From: an uncultured Nonlabens sp.
GTDB lineage: Bacteria; Bacteroidota; Bacteroidia; Flavobacteriales; Flavobacteriaceae
Length of the DNA: 64,000 bases
NCBI RefSeq assembly: GCF_947495285.1
Contig: NZ_CANLXZ010000002.1
Coordinates: 62,001-126,000, forward strand
Reading direction: 5' to 3'
The notes below the pieces were generated by a model that was not told the origin of the DNA, ran no database searches, and saw only the letters and a program-made list of their open reading frames with translations. A program made the translations under genes and the position numbers. Shown here in pieces: positions 18,474 through 27,353 of this stretch (the stretch's first letter is position 1; the number at the start of each line of letters is the position of its first letter).

Positions 18474-19745
18474 TTATTCTTTTTCTCCAAGTGTAAGTAG
18501 TACGAGGTCTATTTTATTATCAGATTTTTCTAGGATCTTATATGAGTTTCCATCAATGATTACGATGTCGCCTTCTTCTGGTATTCCTGCAGTCTCATTA
18601 ACGATGAGTCCACCTAAGGTCTCGTATTGATCACTTTCTGGTAAATCTAGTTTATAGTTTTCATTAATTTGATCTACTTCTAGCCGGGCGCTTAGTTTGT
18701 ATTCTAAATCGCTTATTTGTGAATCTATCAACTGGTCAGAATCGTGCTCGTCTTCTATTTCTCCAAATAGTTCTTCTATTATATCTTCTACTGTGATTAG
18801 TCCACTTGTACCGCCATATTCATCGAGTATGATCGCGATGCTTTTATGACGTTTTATAAGTAGGTTAAGAACATCTTTGGCCAGCATGGTTTCTGGCACA
18901 TTTACAACTTTGCGTTTTATATCTTTTATACTTTCTGGTGATTTAAATAGGTCAAAACTGTGTACATAACCAGTAATATCGTCTATAGTATCCTCATGTA
19001 TTAGGATTTTAGATAATCCAGATGCTACAAACTTCTTGTTTAAATCTTTTATATTAGTTTCTTGATGTAGGGCGACAATTTCTGTTCTAGGCACCATTAC
19101 TTCTCGAGCTTTTAGACCTCCAAAATCTAATGCGTTTTGAAATATCTGTATCTCGGTATCTATGTCTTCTTGTACCTGGACGCTCTCCATTTGTTCTGTG
19201 ATGTAATTTCCTAATTCTAACTTTGAAAAAGTAAGTTGTAGTGGGTCACCATCTGATTTAAAGAATGCTTTTAAAATAAAGTCCGATATTAGTATGCACA
19301 GCCATGATATAGGCCAGAATAGAAGGTAAAAAACGTAGGCTGGTATTGCAAAAAACTTGAGTAACTCGTTAGAGTATATTTGAAAGAATACTTTAGGTAA
19401 AAACTCTGCAGTTAGAAGAATGATGAGAGTTGTGAGCACGGTCTGTGTAAGAAGGTTGTTTAGGGTACTGGAATATTGTGGATATGCGTTTACTAGAATG
19501 TCACTCATTAAGGTTTCCATGGCAAAACCATAAATAACCAGCGAGATGCTGTTACCTATAAGCATCGTTATAATGAACTTAGATGGTTGTACGGTAAGGT
19601 TACGTAATACGCGACCTATGAAATCGTTTTGACGTTTTTCTAGTTCTATGTGTATCTTGTTAGAGGATACATAGGCTATTTCCATCCCTGAGAAAAAAGC
19701 ACTCAGCAATAGCATTAATACGATAATAAGTATCTGTACGAGCAT
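18474..19745 (-). CDS. Hemolysin-family CNNM/CorC protein (DUF21 + CBS pair + CorC_HlyC)
   Basis: This 423-residue membrane protein has a DUF21 transmembrane domain at about residues 1-190 that starts with the typical LSAFFSGMEIAYVSSN. A CBS-domain pair follows at about 205-325 (REVMVPRTEIVAL; ILDEYGGTSGLITVEDIIEELFGEIEDEHD), then a C-terminal CorC_HlyC domain. Related proteins act in magnesium or cobalt efflux or regulation. GldE of gliding motility belongs to the same family, but the neighbourhood here (lptC, PPIase, coaX) is not the usual gldE one. Its start overlaps the stop of the small membrane gene by one base. Confidence 0.88.
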   Translation of the reverse strand: MLVQILIIVLMLLLSAFFSGMEIAYVSSNKIHIELEKRQNDFIGRVLRNLTVQPSKFIITMLIGNSISLVIYGFAMETLMSDILVNAYPQYSSTLNNLLTQTVLTTLIILLTAEFLPKVFFQIYSNELLKFFAIPAYVFYLLFWPISWLCILISDFILKAFFKSDGDPLQLTFSKLELGNYITEQMESVQVQEDIDTEIQIFQNALDFGGLKAREVMVPRTEIVALHQETNIKDLNKKFVASGLSKILIHEDTIDDITGYVHSFDLFKSPESIKDIKRKVVNVPETMLAKDVLNLLIKRHKSIAIILDEYGGTSGLITVEDIIEELFGEIEDEHDSDQLIDSQISDLEYKLSARLEVDQINENYKLDLPESDQYETLGGLIVNETAGIPEEGDIVIIDGNSYKILEKSDNKIDLVLLTLGEKE

Positions 19746-19939
19746 TATTTTTTATTACGTTCTTCAAATCTACGACGAAAACGTCGTTGAAAGAAGTACT
19801 TAAATAATGCAGCTGCTCCCATAGCAATTAATATAAGGCCGAGAGTTAAAGTGTTACCTAATTCAAATATTCCTAAAATAATAAATAGTAAGGCAAAAAT
19901 CAGATATAGGTATTCTAGGTATTGGTATAGCTTACTCAT
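19745..19939 (-). CDS. Small two-helix membrane protein of unknown function
   Basis: This 64-residue protein has two hydrophobic helices (about residues 8-26 and 30-46) and a strongly basic tail (QRRFRRRFEERNKK) expected in the cytoplasm. It overlaps lptC by eight bases and the CBS/CorC gene by one base. The tight packing argues that it is a real, cotranscribed gene. No family recognised. Confidence 0.75.
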   Translation of the reverse strand: MSKLYQYLEYLYLIFALLFIILGIFELGNTLTLGLILIAMGAAALFKYFFQRRFRRRFEERNKK

Positions 19940-20525
19940 GGTTATTTTGTGTTACAAAGTTGTCGTCTGGGTTGCGTGTAAGACTCTTTTTTAAATCTTC
20001 TCTTGCGTCTAGGACTGTCCCGGTTATTTTCCCTATGTTTTCTTTATTCTCGCCGTCTAAAATAAGTGTTTCAAATTTCTCGTTTGTAAAAATCCACTTT
20101 GCGGCTTGATCCCAGTATAATTGATCTCCTTTAAAAGTAGTACCATCAGAAGTAGTTATGAGAACGTCACCTTTAAGGTCCACTAGTTTTGTCTCCTCAT
20201 ACATGATACCACTATTTGCTGTAATAACGGTCACTTCAGTTTTGTCATTGCTGTAATCGTAAACTTCTACTTTAATTCCTTCTGGGAATTCCTGGTAAGG
20301 AAAGTTGTCATTTTTAAAATCTAACATCTTGTTTCCTCTTACCGTAAGTTTTAATTTGCCGCTGTCGGTATGTTTTAGCAACATTTCTTCTACCTCGCCT
20401 ATAGGTTCATTAGAAGCGATTTCCATTTTCTGAATTTCTTTGAGGTTATCATCACATGACGCAAAAAAACAGATCACGGCTATTGCCGTGATCGTGATTT
20501 TTAATAGGTGAGTGTAAGATCTCAT
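19932..20525 (-). CDS. lptC: LPS export ABC transporter periplasmic protein LptC
   Basis: This 197-residue protein has a lipoprotein signal (CFFASC, C24). A beta-jellyroll-like region follows with features of the LptC/OstA fold (KVEVYDYSNDKTEVTVITANSG and VLITTSDGTTFKGDQLYWD). LptC bridges the inner-membrane LptBFG pump and periplasmic LptA during LPS export. The lipid anchor replaces the membrane helix of the E. coli protein. It overlaps its upstream TPR neighbour by one base and its downstream small gene by eight, so it sits in a packed operon. Confidence 0.85.
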   Translation of the reverse strand: MRSYTHLLKITITAIAVICFFASCDDNLKEIQKMEIASNEPIGEVEEMLLKHTDSGKLKLTVRGNKMLDFKNDNFPYQEFPEGIKVEVYDYSNDKTEVTVITANSGIMYEETKLVDLKGDVLITTSDGTTFKGDQLYWDQAAKWIFTNEKFETLILDGENKENIGKITGTVLDAREDLKKSLTRNPDDNFVTQNNHE

Positions 20526-21880
20526 TATGGGATTCTTACAGATTCTCCTATCCAGCAGTTAAAAGTGATGGTGTCACCAGAACTGTATGCGCTGTTTGCA
20601 AATATATCAGCTTTACTAGGTGCTGCACCATTATAACTATCTGCATACTTAGCAGCAGTTCTCTTTAATGATGGGTCTACTCTTCCTGCTTTACTTGCAT
20701 ATCTAGCAGCAACCCAGTAAATAGCTCTTTTTTCTAGAGGATTTGCTCCACAGCTACTTGTGCTGTTTGCAACCATTTCTGCTATTTTTAAATAAGGCTG
20801 TCCAAAAGATGGTCTTAATTCTGTAGCATCTAGGTAAGCTCTTCTTGCGCTACCGAATTGTCCTTTTGATTTATACAAGTTACCTTTTTTGTAATAGATA
20901 TTTGCTTTTGTATCGTTATCGATTCCTAATTCTACAGCTTGATCCCAGTACTTAAATTTCTCTTGAGTACTTGTAGCGATGTTACCTAAGCCGTAAGCAG
21001 TTTTTGCGCTAGGATTGATAGCGTGTAATGCTTTAACAGATTTGATATAAAGTGGGTCTTCTGTACAGTCTTTCTTTTGTAGTCTTACTAAAACGTTGCT
21101 TAACCATTCTTTGCTCGTTTTGTTAGCTGCAAATTCTGCGTCATATAAAGGTATTAGCTTATCACAGTTTGCAAGTTCACCTAGGGTGCCGTTAACACTG
21201 CGCATTACAATACCGTAGTTTTTAAGGTTCTTTTCTTGGTAACCTATCTGCTTTTCTTCTTTATCAGTTAGTGATGTGGTTTCTTGTTTTTTAAGCAAGT
21301 CCGACACTACTTTTGATCTTTCATCTTGAAGTGATTCAATATGTTTTGTTAACTTATCATAGATATTGAATAGTCTTTGTAGGTCAATTTCACCATCTTT
21401 GTATTGTTTCTCAGCTAGTTTAAAGTAAGTGATCATTACTTTAGGGTCGGTAAAGTTTTTTGGATCGTCTTTAAAATTTTTGTCTAAGATATTGAATTGC
21501 TCTTCTTGAGTACCTATGTTGTATTTGTACATTACAGAAACCATCTCGTCTTCTTTTTTAGTAACGTTTACAACGGTAGGATATTTATCCACTTCTGTTT
21601 TAAGCATTCTTATAAGTCCGTCCACGTTTTCATTAACGTCTCCGATTTTCTTTTTTAATCTATATTCAAATATTTGCTCACCGTATTGATAAATTGCGGC
21701 ACTTGCATCTGGACATTTTTCTAGAAGAATATTGAGGTTTTTGTAAGCCTCGTCATAGTTTTTTGATTTTGCATCTTCTGCAAATATGCTTAATAGCGTT
21801 GGGCAATTAGTTTCTTGCGCTTTAGTAAAAGCGATACTAAATAAAGTAATAGCTATTAATAAGGTGTTTTTAAGTTTCAT
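20525..21880 (-). CDS. Secreted tetratricopeptide-repeat protein
   Basis: This 451-residue protein has a signal peptide (ends FTKAQ) and several TPR units, clearest at about residues 295-365 (AYGLGNIATSTQEKFKYWDQAVELG ... YYKKGNLYKSKGQFGSARRAYLDATEL). It probably scaffolds an envelope complex. It lies between the outer-membrane protein gene (20 bases upstream) and lptC (one-base overlap), suggesting a shared role in outer-membrane biogenesis. No enzymatic motif is visible. Confidence 0.82.
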   Translation of the reverse strand: MKLKNTLLIAITLFSIAFTKAQETNCPTLLSIFAEDAKSKNYDEAYKNLNILLEKCPDASAAIYQYGEQIFEYRLKKKIGDVNENVDGLIRMLKTEVDKYPTVVNVTKKEDEMVSVMYKYNIGTQEEQFNILDKNFKDDPKNFTDPKVMITYFKLAEKQYKDGEIDLQRLFNIYDKLTKHIESLQDERSKVVSDLLKKQETTSLTDKEEKQIGYQEKNLKNYGIVMRSVNGTLGELANCDKLIPLYDAEFAANKTSKEWLSNVLVRLQKKDCTEDPLYIKSVKALHAINPSAKTAYGLGNIATSTQEKFKYWDQAVELGIDNDTKANIYYKKGNLYKSKGQFGSARRAYLDATELRPSFGQPYLKIAEMVANSTSSCGANPLEKRAIYWVAARYASKAGRVDPSLKRTAAKYADSYNGAAPSKADIFANSAYSSGDTITFNCWIGESVRIP

Positions 21881-21900
21881 ATTAATGGTTTATGTAGTTC

Positions 21901-23166
21901 TTAATTGTATTTTCTTTTAATGAACCAGGTGTCATTAAGCGACAGGCCTATAGATAGGTTGAAAAACGTTTCTTTGATAAGTCCAGCGTTTTCTGTTCCT
22001 CTTTGACCGATTTCAAATCCTAGGTTTGCGTTTGAGAAACCGTTTCTACGTCCTATGGGTAAACCTAGACCGAAAGATATGCCAAATTCTTTAATATCTT
22101 CTGTATCGATTCCGTTTCCACTCACTGAAAGACCTAACTCTTCATAGCGTATTCCACCGCGATATACCACGCGATCCCAGTAACTAGTGATACTGTTGTA
22201 GTTAGGGATATAAAACCCACCTGCTCTGAAAGAGTCAGCATCTGTGAATGTGGTTCCCGCAGGAGCAAATGTTCTAGATGTTAAGGCGCTACTACCTTTA
22301 GTAGAGTACTCTGCACCTATATTCCATTTACGTGGTCTACCTAGAGTTGCTCCTAATGTAAACTCTGATGGTAATTTTAAATCTTGCTCGTCAAATTCGG
22401 CTTCACGCACATTTACGGTGCTTTCTATTAAATCTGTCGACAGAATGAATGCAGATAAATTGCGTTCATTTTTTGCGTTTAATTTACTTTCTGGACTGTA
22501 AACTGCGCTTGCTTGTATTTCTAATTTATCAGTTATCATTTTCTGATAGTGTAAACCAAAGTTGTACGATGCGCCGCTAAAATCTGTTTCATTAGTTTCG
22601 TTAGTTCCTAGTTGAACGTTACTAGTTGCTATACTGGACGAGTTAGTCTCTTCACCAAAGTTATATCTAAACTCTGCACCTATGCTTAAAGCAGGAGTTA
22701 ATTTATAACCGGCTCCTAAATAAGCGCGGTTAATACTTCCTTCTCCGGTATAATTAGCATATAAAGTTTCTGTAACGCTACCTATTTCATATCCTACCGA
22801 ATTGAAAGGAACTAATCCAAAACCGAAAGCTGCTTTTTTACCAACTGGTATTCCTATACTTACATATTCTATAGAAGTTGCGTCATAAGAGTCATTTTCT
22901 GTTTTTGTAGATGCAGATGTTTTAGAGTGTAAAGCGCCTAGAGAATAGGTGGTTACCCTTAGGTTTGCGTAAGCTGCAGGGTTTCTTAAATTTATGTGGA
23001 TGCTATCCACATAGGTTAACATGCTTCCCATGCTTCGATTTTCAATGGTACCTTTAAAGGTTTGTTGTCCCAGTCCAAAGAATGAATATGGTGATGAAGT
23101 ACGCGATTGTGCAAAGCTATTCATGCTAAATAAAATCACTACCGCGATTAAAAAACTTCTGATCAT
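21901..23166 (-). CDS. Outer-membrane beta-barrel protein (FadL/PorV-like), function unknown
   Basis: This 421-residue protein has a signal peptide (ends MNSFAQ) and SSPYSFFGLGQ at the mature N-terminus. Many alternating amphipathic strands follow (for example YSLGALHSKT, AAFGFGLVPF, GAGYKLTPALSIGAEFRYNFGE), and the end is consistent with a barrel (LSLNDTWFIKRKYN). Proteins of this type are found next to coaX and TPR/lptC genes in flavobacteria. Its start overlaps the coaX stop by four bases. Transport substrate unknown. Confidence 0.8.
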   Translation of the reverse strand: MIRSFLIAVVILFSMNSFAQSRTSSPYSFFGLGQQTFKGTIENRSMGSMLTYVDSIHINLRNPAAYANLRVTTYSLGALHSKTSASTKTENDSYDATSIEYVSIGIPVGKKAAFGFGLVPFNSVGYEIGSVTETLYANYTGEGSINRAYLGAGYKLTPALSIGAEFRYNFGEETNSSSIATSNVQLGTNETNETDFSGASYNFGLHYQKMITDKLEIQASAVYSPESKLNAKNERNLSAFILSTDLIESTVNVREAEFDEQDLKLPSEFTLGATLGRPRKWNIGAEYSTKGSSALTSRTFAPAGTTFTDADSFRAGGFYIPNYNSITSYWDRVVYRGGIRYEELGLSVSGNGIDTEDIKEFGISFGLGLPIGRRNGFSNANLGFEIGQRGTENAGLIKETFFNLSIGLSLNDTWFIKRKYN

Positions 23167-23897
23167 AGGTTTTTATTAAATAAATATAAATAATGGATGC
23201 CATGTAGTATCAAAAAAGGCGTGGCAAAGAAACGGTTTTTTAGTTGTTTTATCAATAGCTCGCTATCTCCACCAGTGATAAATACTTCTAAATTTTTATT
23301 AGACTTCTTATATTGTTTTATAACTCCTTTTATTTCTTGGCTAAGACCATTAACAACCCCACTGTGAATCGAGGTTTGTGTGGTGTTTCCTATTATGTCT
23401 ACTACAGGTTCAGAATGTAATAACGGTAGGTTTGCTGTGAAATTATGAAGAGATTCATAACGTAATCGTAAACCGGGCGATATGGCGCCGCCGTAATAAT
23501 TTTCTTTTTCATCTACATAGTCATATGTCACGCAGGTACCAGCGTCTATCACTAGTAAGGCTTTGTTTTTAGAAGCTATAGATAGTGCTCCAGCGACCAA
23601 CGCAACGCGGTCGTTACCTAGTGTTAAGCTTTGATAATGATTGTTAAAGGGTAGTTTTATACTGTTATTAATCAGAAATACCGTTTTAAATGTGGCTCTC
23701 AAAAGGTTCATTAAATTCTCTGGAAAAGAACCTACGTTGCATATTGCTACTTCTTTTACGGTAGGATATTGCCTAGTTGTTTTTCGTATTGACGTTTTGA
23801 AACCTTCATTATCGGTACGCAAAACTTTATAAATATTCCCCTTATCCATCACAGCTATTTTTATGGATGTGTTTCCTATATCTATTACTAAAATCAT
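23163..23897 (-). CDS. coaX: Type III pantothenate kinase
   Basis: This 244-residue ASKHA-fold kinase has the phosphate-1 motif DIGNTSIK (residues 6-13), the pantothenate-site segment NDRVALVAGA and the phosphate-2 motif VIDAGTCVTYD, followed by GGAISPGLRLR. It phosphorylates pantothenate, the first step of coenzyme A synthesis. Type III enzymes are typically insensitive to CoA feedback. It is the first gene of the minus-strand envelope operon, with a four-base overlap to the outer-membrane protein gene. Confidence 0.93.
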   Translation of the reverse strand: MILVIDIGNTSIKIAVMDKGNIYKVLRTDNEGFKTSIRKTTRQYPTVKEVAICNVGSFPENLMNLLRATFKTVFLINNSIKLPFNNHYQSLTLGNDRVALVAGALSIASKNKALLVIDAGTCVTYDYVDEKENYYGGAISPGLRLRYESLHNFTANLPLLHSEPVVDIIGNTTQTSIHSGVVNGLSQEIKGVIKQYKKSNKNLEVFITGGDSELLIKQLKNRFFATPFLILHGIHYLYLFNKNL

Positions 23898-23943
23898 AAC
23901 GTGATATTTTTCTTGGGATGATTGCTTTTTTTCTCTGAAATAA

Positions 23944-23971
23944 AAAAGCCCGATCGTAAGATCGGGCTTTT
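23944..23971. terminator. Intrinsic terminator after tRNA-Phe
   Basis: A 12-base perfect stem (AAAAGCCCGATC) closes a GTAA loop, with T- and A-runs on both sides. It lies directly downstream of the minus-strand tRNA and upstream of the coaX start. Confidence 0.88.
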
Positions 23972-23974
23972 AAG

Positions 23975-24047
23975 TGGTACCTCCAGGAATCGAACCAGGG
24001 ACACAAGGATTTTCAGTCCTTTGCTCTACCAACTGAGCTAAGGTACC
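23975..24047 (-). tRNA. tRNA-Phe (anticodon GAA)
   Basis: Read on the minus strand this is a complete 73-base cloverleaf. The acceptor stem GGTACCT pairs with AGGTACC, then discriminator A. The D arm contains AGCTCAGTTGGTAGAGC, the anticodon stem is AAGGA/TCCTT with loop CTGAAAA (anticodon GAA), and the T arm contains GGTTCGATTCC. CCA is not encoded. It sits between murF and coaX and is followed by a strong terminator. Confidence 0.97.
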
Positions 24048-24124
24048 ATTGCTCGTAAGCGGTTGCAAACTTACATCATTTTTTACTTTAGAAAAACTTT
24101 TTACAAGTTTTTTTTAAAATAATT

Positions 24125-25390
24125 TTAATTTTTTAGTGTTTGGCTTTCTAAAATTTTCTCCAAACCCATTCCTCTAGAGCCTTTTATTAATATAACTTGT
24201 TCTTTGTCAGTGTTTATGTTAGTGTTTTTTAGAAAAGTAGAGAGCTCTTCAAACTGTTTAGCTGATGTGATTCTTGATTTAAAAAAGTTTTCTCCTATTA
24301 GATAAACGTCATCTATTTTTAGTTTCTGAGTAAGAGAAGCGATATTTTGATGTTCTTCTGCGGCATAGTTACCTAATTCAAACATGTCGCCTAAAATGGC
24401 TGTTTTGTTAATGTAATTTTGTGAGGCTAGATTTTCTAAGGCAACACTCATGCTGGTAGGGTTTGCGTTATAGGCATCTAATATGATTTTAGTTTTATTT
24501 TTTATGATGATTTGAGATCTGTTATTTTTAGGTGCGTAGTTTTCTATACCTGAAATAATTTGTTTAGGTTGCATTTCCATTAGTTTTCCAACAGTGTAAG
24601 CAAATAATGCATTGTGATAATTGTAAACCCCTGTTAATTGTGTTTTGATCAAATTGCCTTCTACGATAAATTGTATAAAAGGAGTGTTTGAATGAATACT
24701 CGTGTTTGATGGAGTGAAAAACTGATTCATTCCCACGGTTCTAACTATCTGTTCTGGATCCCACTTGCCAACAATAACTTTTCTGTTGTTTTCTTTTAGG
24801 TAGGCATAGAGTTCGCTTTTACTGTTTTTCACACCTTCTATGCTGCCAAATCCTTCTAAGTGGGCTTTTCCATAATTTGTGATGAGTCCTATATCAGGTT
24901 GTGCTATATTACAGAGGCCAGCTATTTCTTTTGGGTGATTTGCGCCCATTTCTACAACTCCTATTTGTAGACTGGTGTCAAAGGAGAGTAGTGTTATTGG
25001 AACACCTATATGATTGTTTAAATTGCCTTTAGTTCCCTTTACTTTGAATTGATTAGTTAGTACAGATAGTATAAGTTCCTTAGTAGTGGTTTTACCGTTA
25101 CTTCCCGTAAGCGCAATTATAGGTATGTTAAGGTAGTTTCTATGAAAGGTGGCGAGTTCTTGTAGTGTGGTTAGTGTATTTTTTACAACGGTTACTCTTG
25201 GGTCTGTTAACCATTTTGCGTCGCTACTTACTGCGTGAATAGCGTCATTTTTTAATGCTTGTTCTATATATTCATTTCCGTTAAAGTTTTTTCCTTTAAG
25301 AGCAAAGAACAACTGGTTCTTTGCTATAATGCGAGTGTCTGTATTTACACCGCTAGATTTTAAGAATGTTTGATGTAATTTTTCTAACAT
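24125..25390 (-). CDS. murF: UDP-N-acetylmuramoyl-tripeptide--D-alanyl-D-alanine ligase
   Basis: This 421-residue Mur ligase has the P-loop ALTGSNGKTTTKE around residues 93-105, EMGANHPKEIAGL (typical of MurF), and ILDAYNANPTSMSVAL in the C-terminal region. It adds D-Ala-D-Ala to the UDP-MurNAc-tripeptide in the cytoplasm. The gene stands outside any dcw cluster, downstream of gldJ. A terminator separates the two, so murF may have its own promoter. Confidence 0.94.
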   Translation of the reverse strand: MLEKLHQTFLKSSGVNTDTRIIAKNQLFFALKGKNFNGNEYIEQALKNDAIHAVSSDAKWLTDPRVTVVKNTLTTLQELATFHRNYLNIPIIALTGSNGKTTTKELILSVLTNQFKVKGTKGNLNNHIGVPITLLSFDTSLQIGVVEMGANHPKEIAGLCNIAQPDIGLITNYGKAHLEGFGSIEGVKNSKSELYAYLKENNRKVIVGKWDPEQIVRTVGMNQFFTPSNTSIHSNTPFIQFIVEGNLIKTQLTGVYNYHNALFAYTVGKLMEMQPKQIISGIENYAPKNNRSQIIIKNKTKIILDAYNANPTSMSVALENLASQNYINKTAILGDMFELGNYAAEEHQNIASLTQKLKIDDVYLIGENFFKSRITSAKQFEELSTFLKNTNINTDKEQVILIKGSRGMGLEKILESQTLKN

Positions 25391-25411
25391 TTAGTTTCGA
25401 TTTAGGGTATT

Positions 25412-25440
25412 AAAAAAGCCCTTTAAATAAGGGCTTTTTT
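25412..25440. terminator. Intrinsic terminator between gldJ and murF
   Basis: A 12-base stem (AAAAAAGCCCTT with AAGGGCTTTTTT) closes a five-base loop. It lies downstream of gldJ on the minus strand. Confidence 0.85.
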
Positions 25441-25465
25441 TGTAATTATAAAAGGTCTCGATTTA

Positions 25466-27157
25466 CTAGTTGCGAGGTCTTTTAGTTTTCTTTGCTTTTG
25501 AGCCTACTCTGGACATTGCACAACGGAAACCTAAGTCATCCTTTGCCATATCTTGAGGGTAGGATCTTCTAGCTGCAGGGTCTAACCAGTATGCTCTGTC
25601 TCTCCATGATCCACCTTTGATAACTCTTACTTCATTATTGATAAGTGAAGTTCTGTTAGAATCTTTATCGTATTGACGGTCTAGATTACCTTCAGAATCT
25701 GTAGTCACACTATGTTTAGGAGAGTTGTACATTCTGTTATTCTCGTCTTCAAGACGATCTTTTTTATCGAAGTACTTAGTTGATTGTGGATCGCCATCAC
25801 GGAAATCACGATTATCACTTCTATCAAAGTTAGTTCTTAAATAGGTTTCATCTTCATCAATAGCTTCTCGCTGTATTTCTCCTGGTAACGCACGAGCGAT
25901 AACTTTACCATTGCTAAGTGTGTCATAAGGAATTGAGTCAGCGCTTACGACAGCGATCATTCCATCTTTTCCTATTTTGTTTCTTGTGTAAACGTTTCCA
26001 CGGTAATAATTAAAGTCGTTAAACTCGTCATCTACCATAGGACGGTATACGTCAGCAACCCATTCTGATACATTACCTGCCATTTCATAAACACCAAAAT
26101 CATTAGGCTCATAAAATTTAACAGGTGCTGTGATATCAGCGCCATCATCGCTCCATCCAGCTATACCACCATAATCACCATCACCTTGCTTAAAGTTAGC
26201 TAAGTGGTCACCACGAGATTTACGCTTTCCACTTCGTGTGTACTGACCATCCCAAGGATATTTTTTTCTACCGCGGTATGCGTTATATTCACGTATACTT
26301 CCTAAACCTATTGCAGCATATTCCCATTCAGCCTCAGTAGGTAATCTGTAGCCAGGTAAAATAACACCATCTTTTCTAGTTACATATAAGCCACTAGCCT
26401 CTCCACTGCCATCGCCTTGTTTTGCTTCTTTAGCTAACTTTTTCTTTTCTAGTTGTTCTGATCGTTTTCCTCCTTTTGTCTTTTCTTCGTCACCACCATA
26501 AGTAAGTGTAGGAGCGTTTAAATACGTTTCAGTACTGAATGTAGCTCCAGCCTCTTGGTTTGCTAGTGCGTCTTTAGAGGTGTAGCCTTGTTCGTTAAGA
26601 ATTAATTCATTCACACGATCGGTTCTCCAGTTAGCATATTCTACTGACTGTATCCACGTTACACCTACTACTGGGTAGTTTTGGTACGCTGGGTGGCGTA
26701 GATAGTTTTTAGTCATTTCTTCATTATAACCCAAGCGATTTCTCCATACTAACGTATCAGGAACTGCGCCGTTATAAATGTTACGGTATTCTTCATCTTC
26801 TGGTGGGAATACAGCTTTTATGTATTCTAACATTTCCAGGTACATACCGTTAGTAACTTCAGTTTCATCCATGTAAAAGGATTGAACATGCTGTTGATTA
26901 GGTGTGTTGTTCCAATCATGCATAGGGTCATCTTTAACACGACCCATAGTGAATGTTCCACCTTCTACAAAGACAAGGCCAGGTCCGGTTTCTTGTTCTT
27001 TATATTTGGTGTTAAGTTCAAATCCGTTTTTACCGGTGACGTCCCAGCCGGTTCCACGAGATGTGGATGTGTAGTTATTTCCACCACCACCACAACTCAC
27101 TATCGCCATTCCGGCGAAGAGAGTAAAGACTGCTTTTATCGCAAAGTACTTCTTCAT
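25466..27157 (-). CDS. gldJ: Gliding motility lipoprotein GldJ
   Basis: This 563-residue lipoprotein (lipobox ending at C22, VSCGGG) has a formylglycine-generating-enzyme-like (SUMF1) fold: FVEGGTFTMGRV, YMDETEVTNGMYLEML, GYRLPTEAEWEYAAIG, MAGNVSEWVADVY and VIKGGSWRDRAYWLDP. GldJ is required for gliding and stabilises the T9SS motor components in flavobacteria. The length and the large insertions match GldJ rather than the related GldK. It is divergent from porU with a 196-base gap, the conserved flavobacterial arrangement. Confidence 0.93.
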   Translation of the reverse strand: MKKYFAIKAVFTLFAGMAIVSCGGGGNNYTSTSRGTGWDVTGKNGFELNTKYKEQETGPGLVFVEGGTFTMGRVKDDPMHDWNNTPNQQHVQSFYMDETEVTNGMYLEMLEYIKAVFPPEDEEYRNIYNGAVPDTLVWRNRLGYNEEMTKNYLRHPAYQNYPVVGVTWIQSVEYANWRTDRVNELILNEQGYTSKDALANQEAGATFSTETYLNAPTLTYGGDEEKTKGGKRSEQLEKKKLAKEAKQGDGSGEASGLYVTRKDGVILPGYRLPTEAEWEYAAIGLGSIREYNAYRGRKKYPWDGQYTRSGKRKSRGDHLANFKQGDGDYGGIAGWSDDGADITAPVKFYEPNDFGVYEMAGNVSEWVADVYRPMVDDEFNDFNYYRGNVYTRNKIGKDGMIAVVSADSIPYDTLSNGKVIARALPGEIQREAIDEDETYLRTNFDRSDNRDFRDGDPQSTKYFDKKDRLEDENNRMYNSPKHSVTTDSEGNLDRQYDKDSNRTSLINNEVRVIKGGSWRDRAYWLDPAARRSYPQDMAKDDLGFRCAMSRVGSKAKKTKRPRN

Positions 27158-27238
27158 TTTAAGAATTTATTTTGAGTAATGAGTTGCAATATAATTATTT
27201 CAATCTAATACGAAAGCATTAAATCACATTATTCGCGT

Positions 27239-27246
27239 TACATTTG
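27239..27246 (+). promoter_or_regulatory. Possible -7 box upstream of porU
   Basis: TACATTTG matches TAnnTTTG in the gldJ/porU divergent gap and would give a leader of about 100 bases. No -33 element is obvious. Confidence 0.25.
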
Positions 27247-27353
27247 TCGTTTGTGTATATTAAACGACGACGAATCGCTTTTATTATTCGTAATCTTAAA
27301 ATTTTGTAAATTTTTTAATACACTAATTATTATTAATTGCCGTTAGTCTAACA

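Noticed and set aside
18388..18630. Plus-strand ORF of 80 codons starting in the palindrome (MDSAFAKAELL)
   Set aside because: It runs antisense into the well-supported CBS/CorC gene. Its protein-like start is only the AFAKA reading of the intergenic palindrome.
18474..19745. Calling the CBS/CorC protein GldE
   Set aside because: The family is right, but the neighbourhood (lptC, coaX, PPIase) is not the usual gldE context, so only the family name is given.
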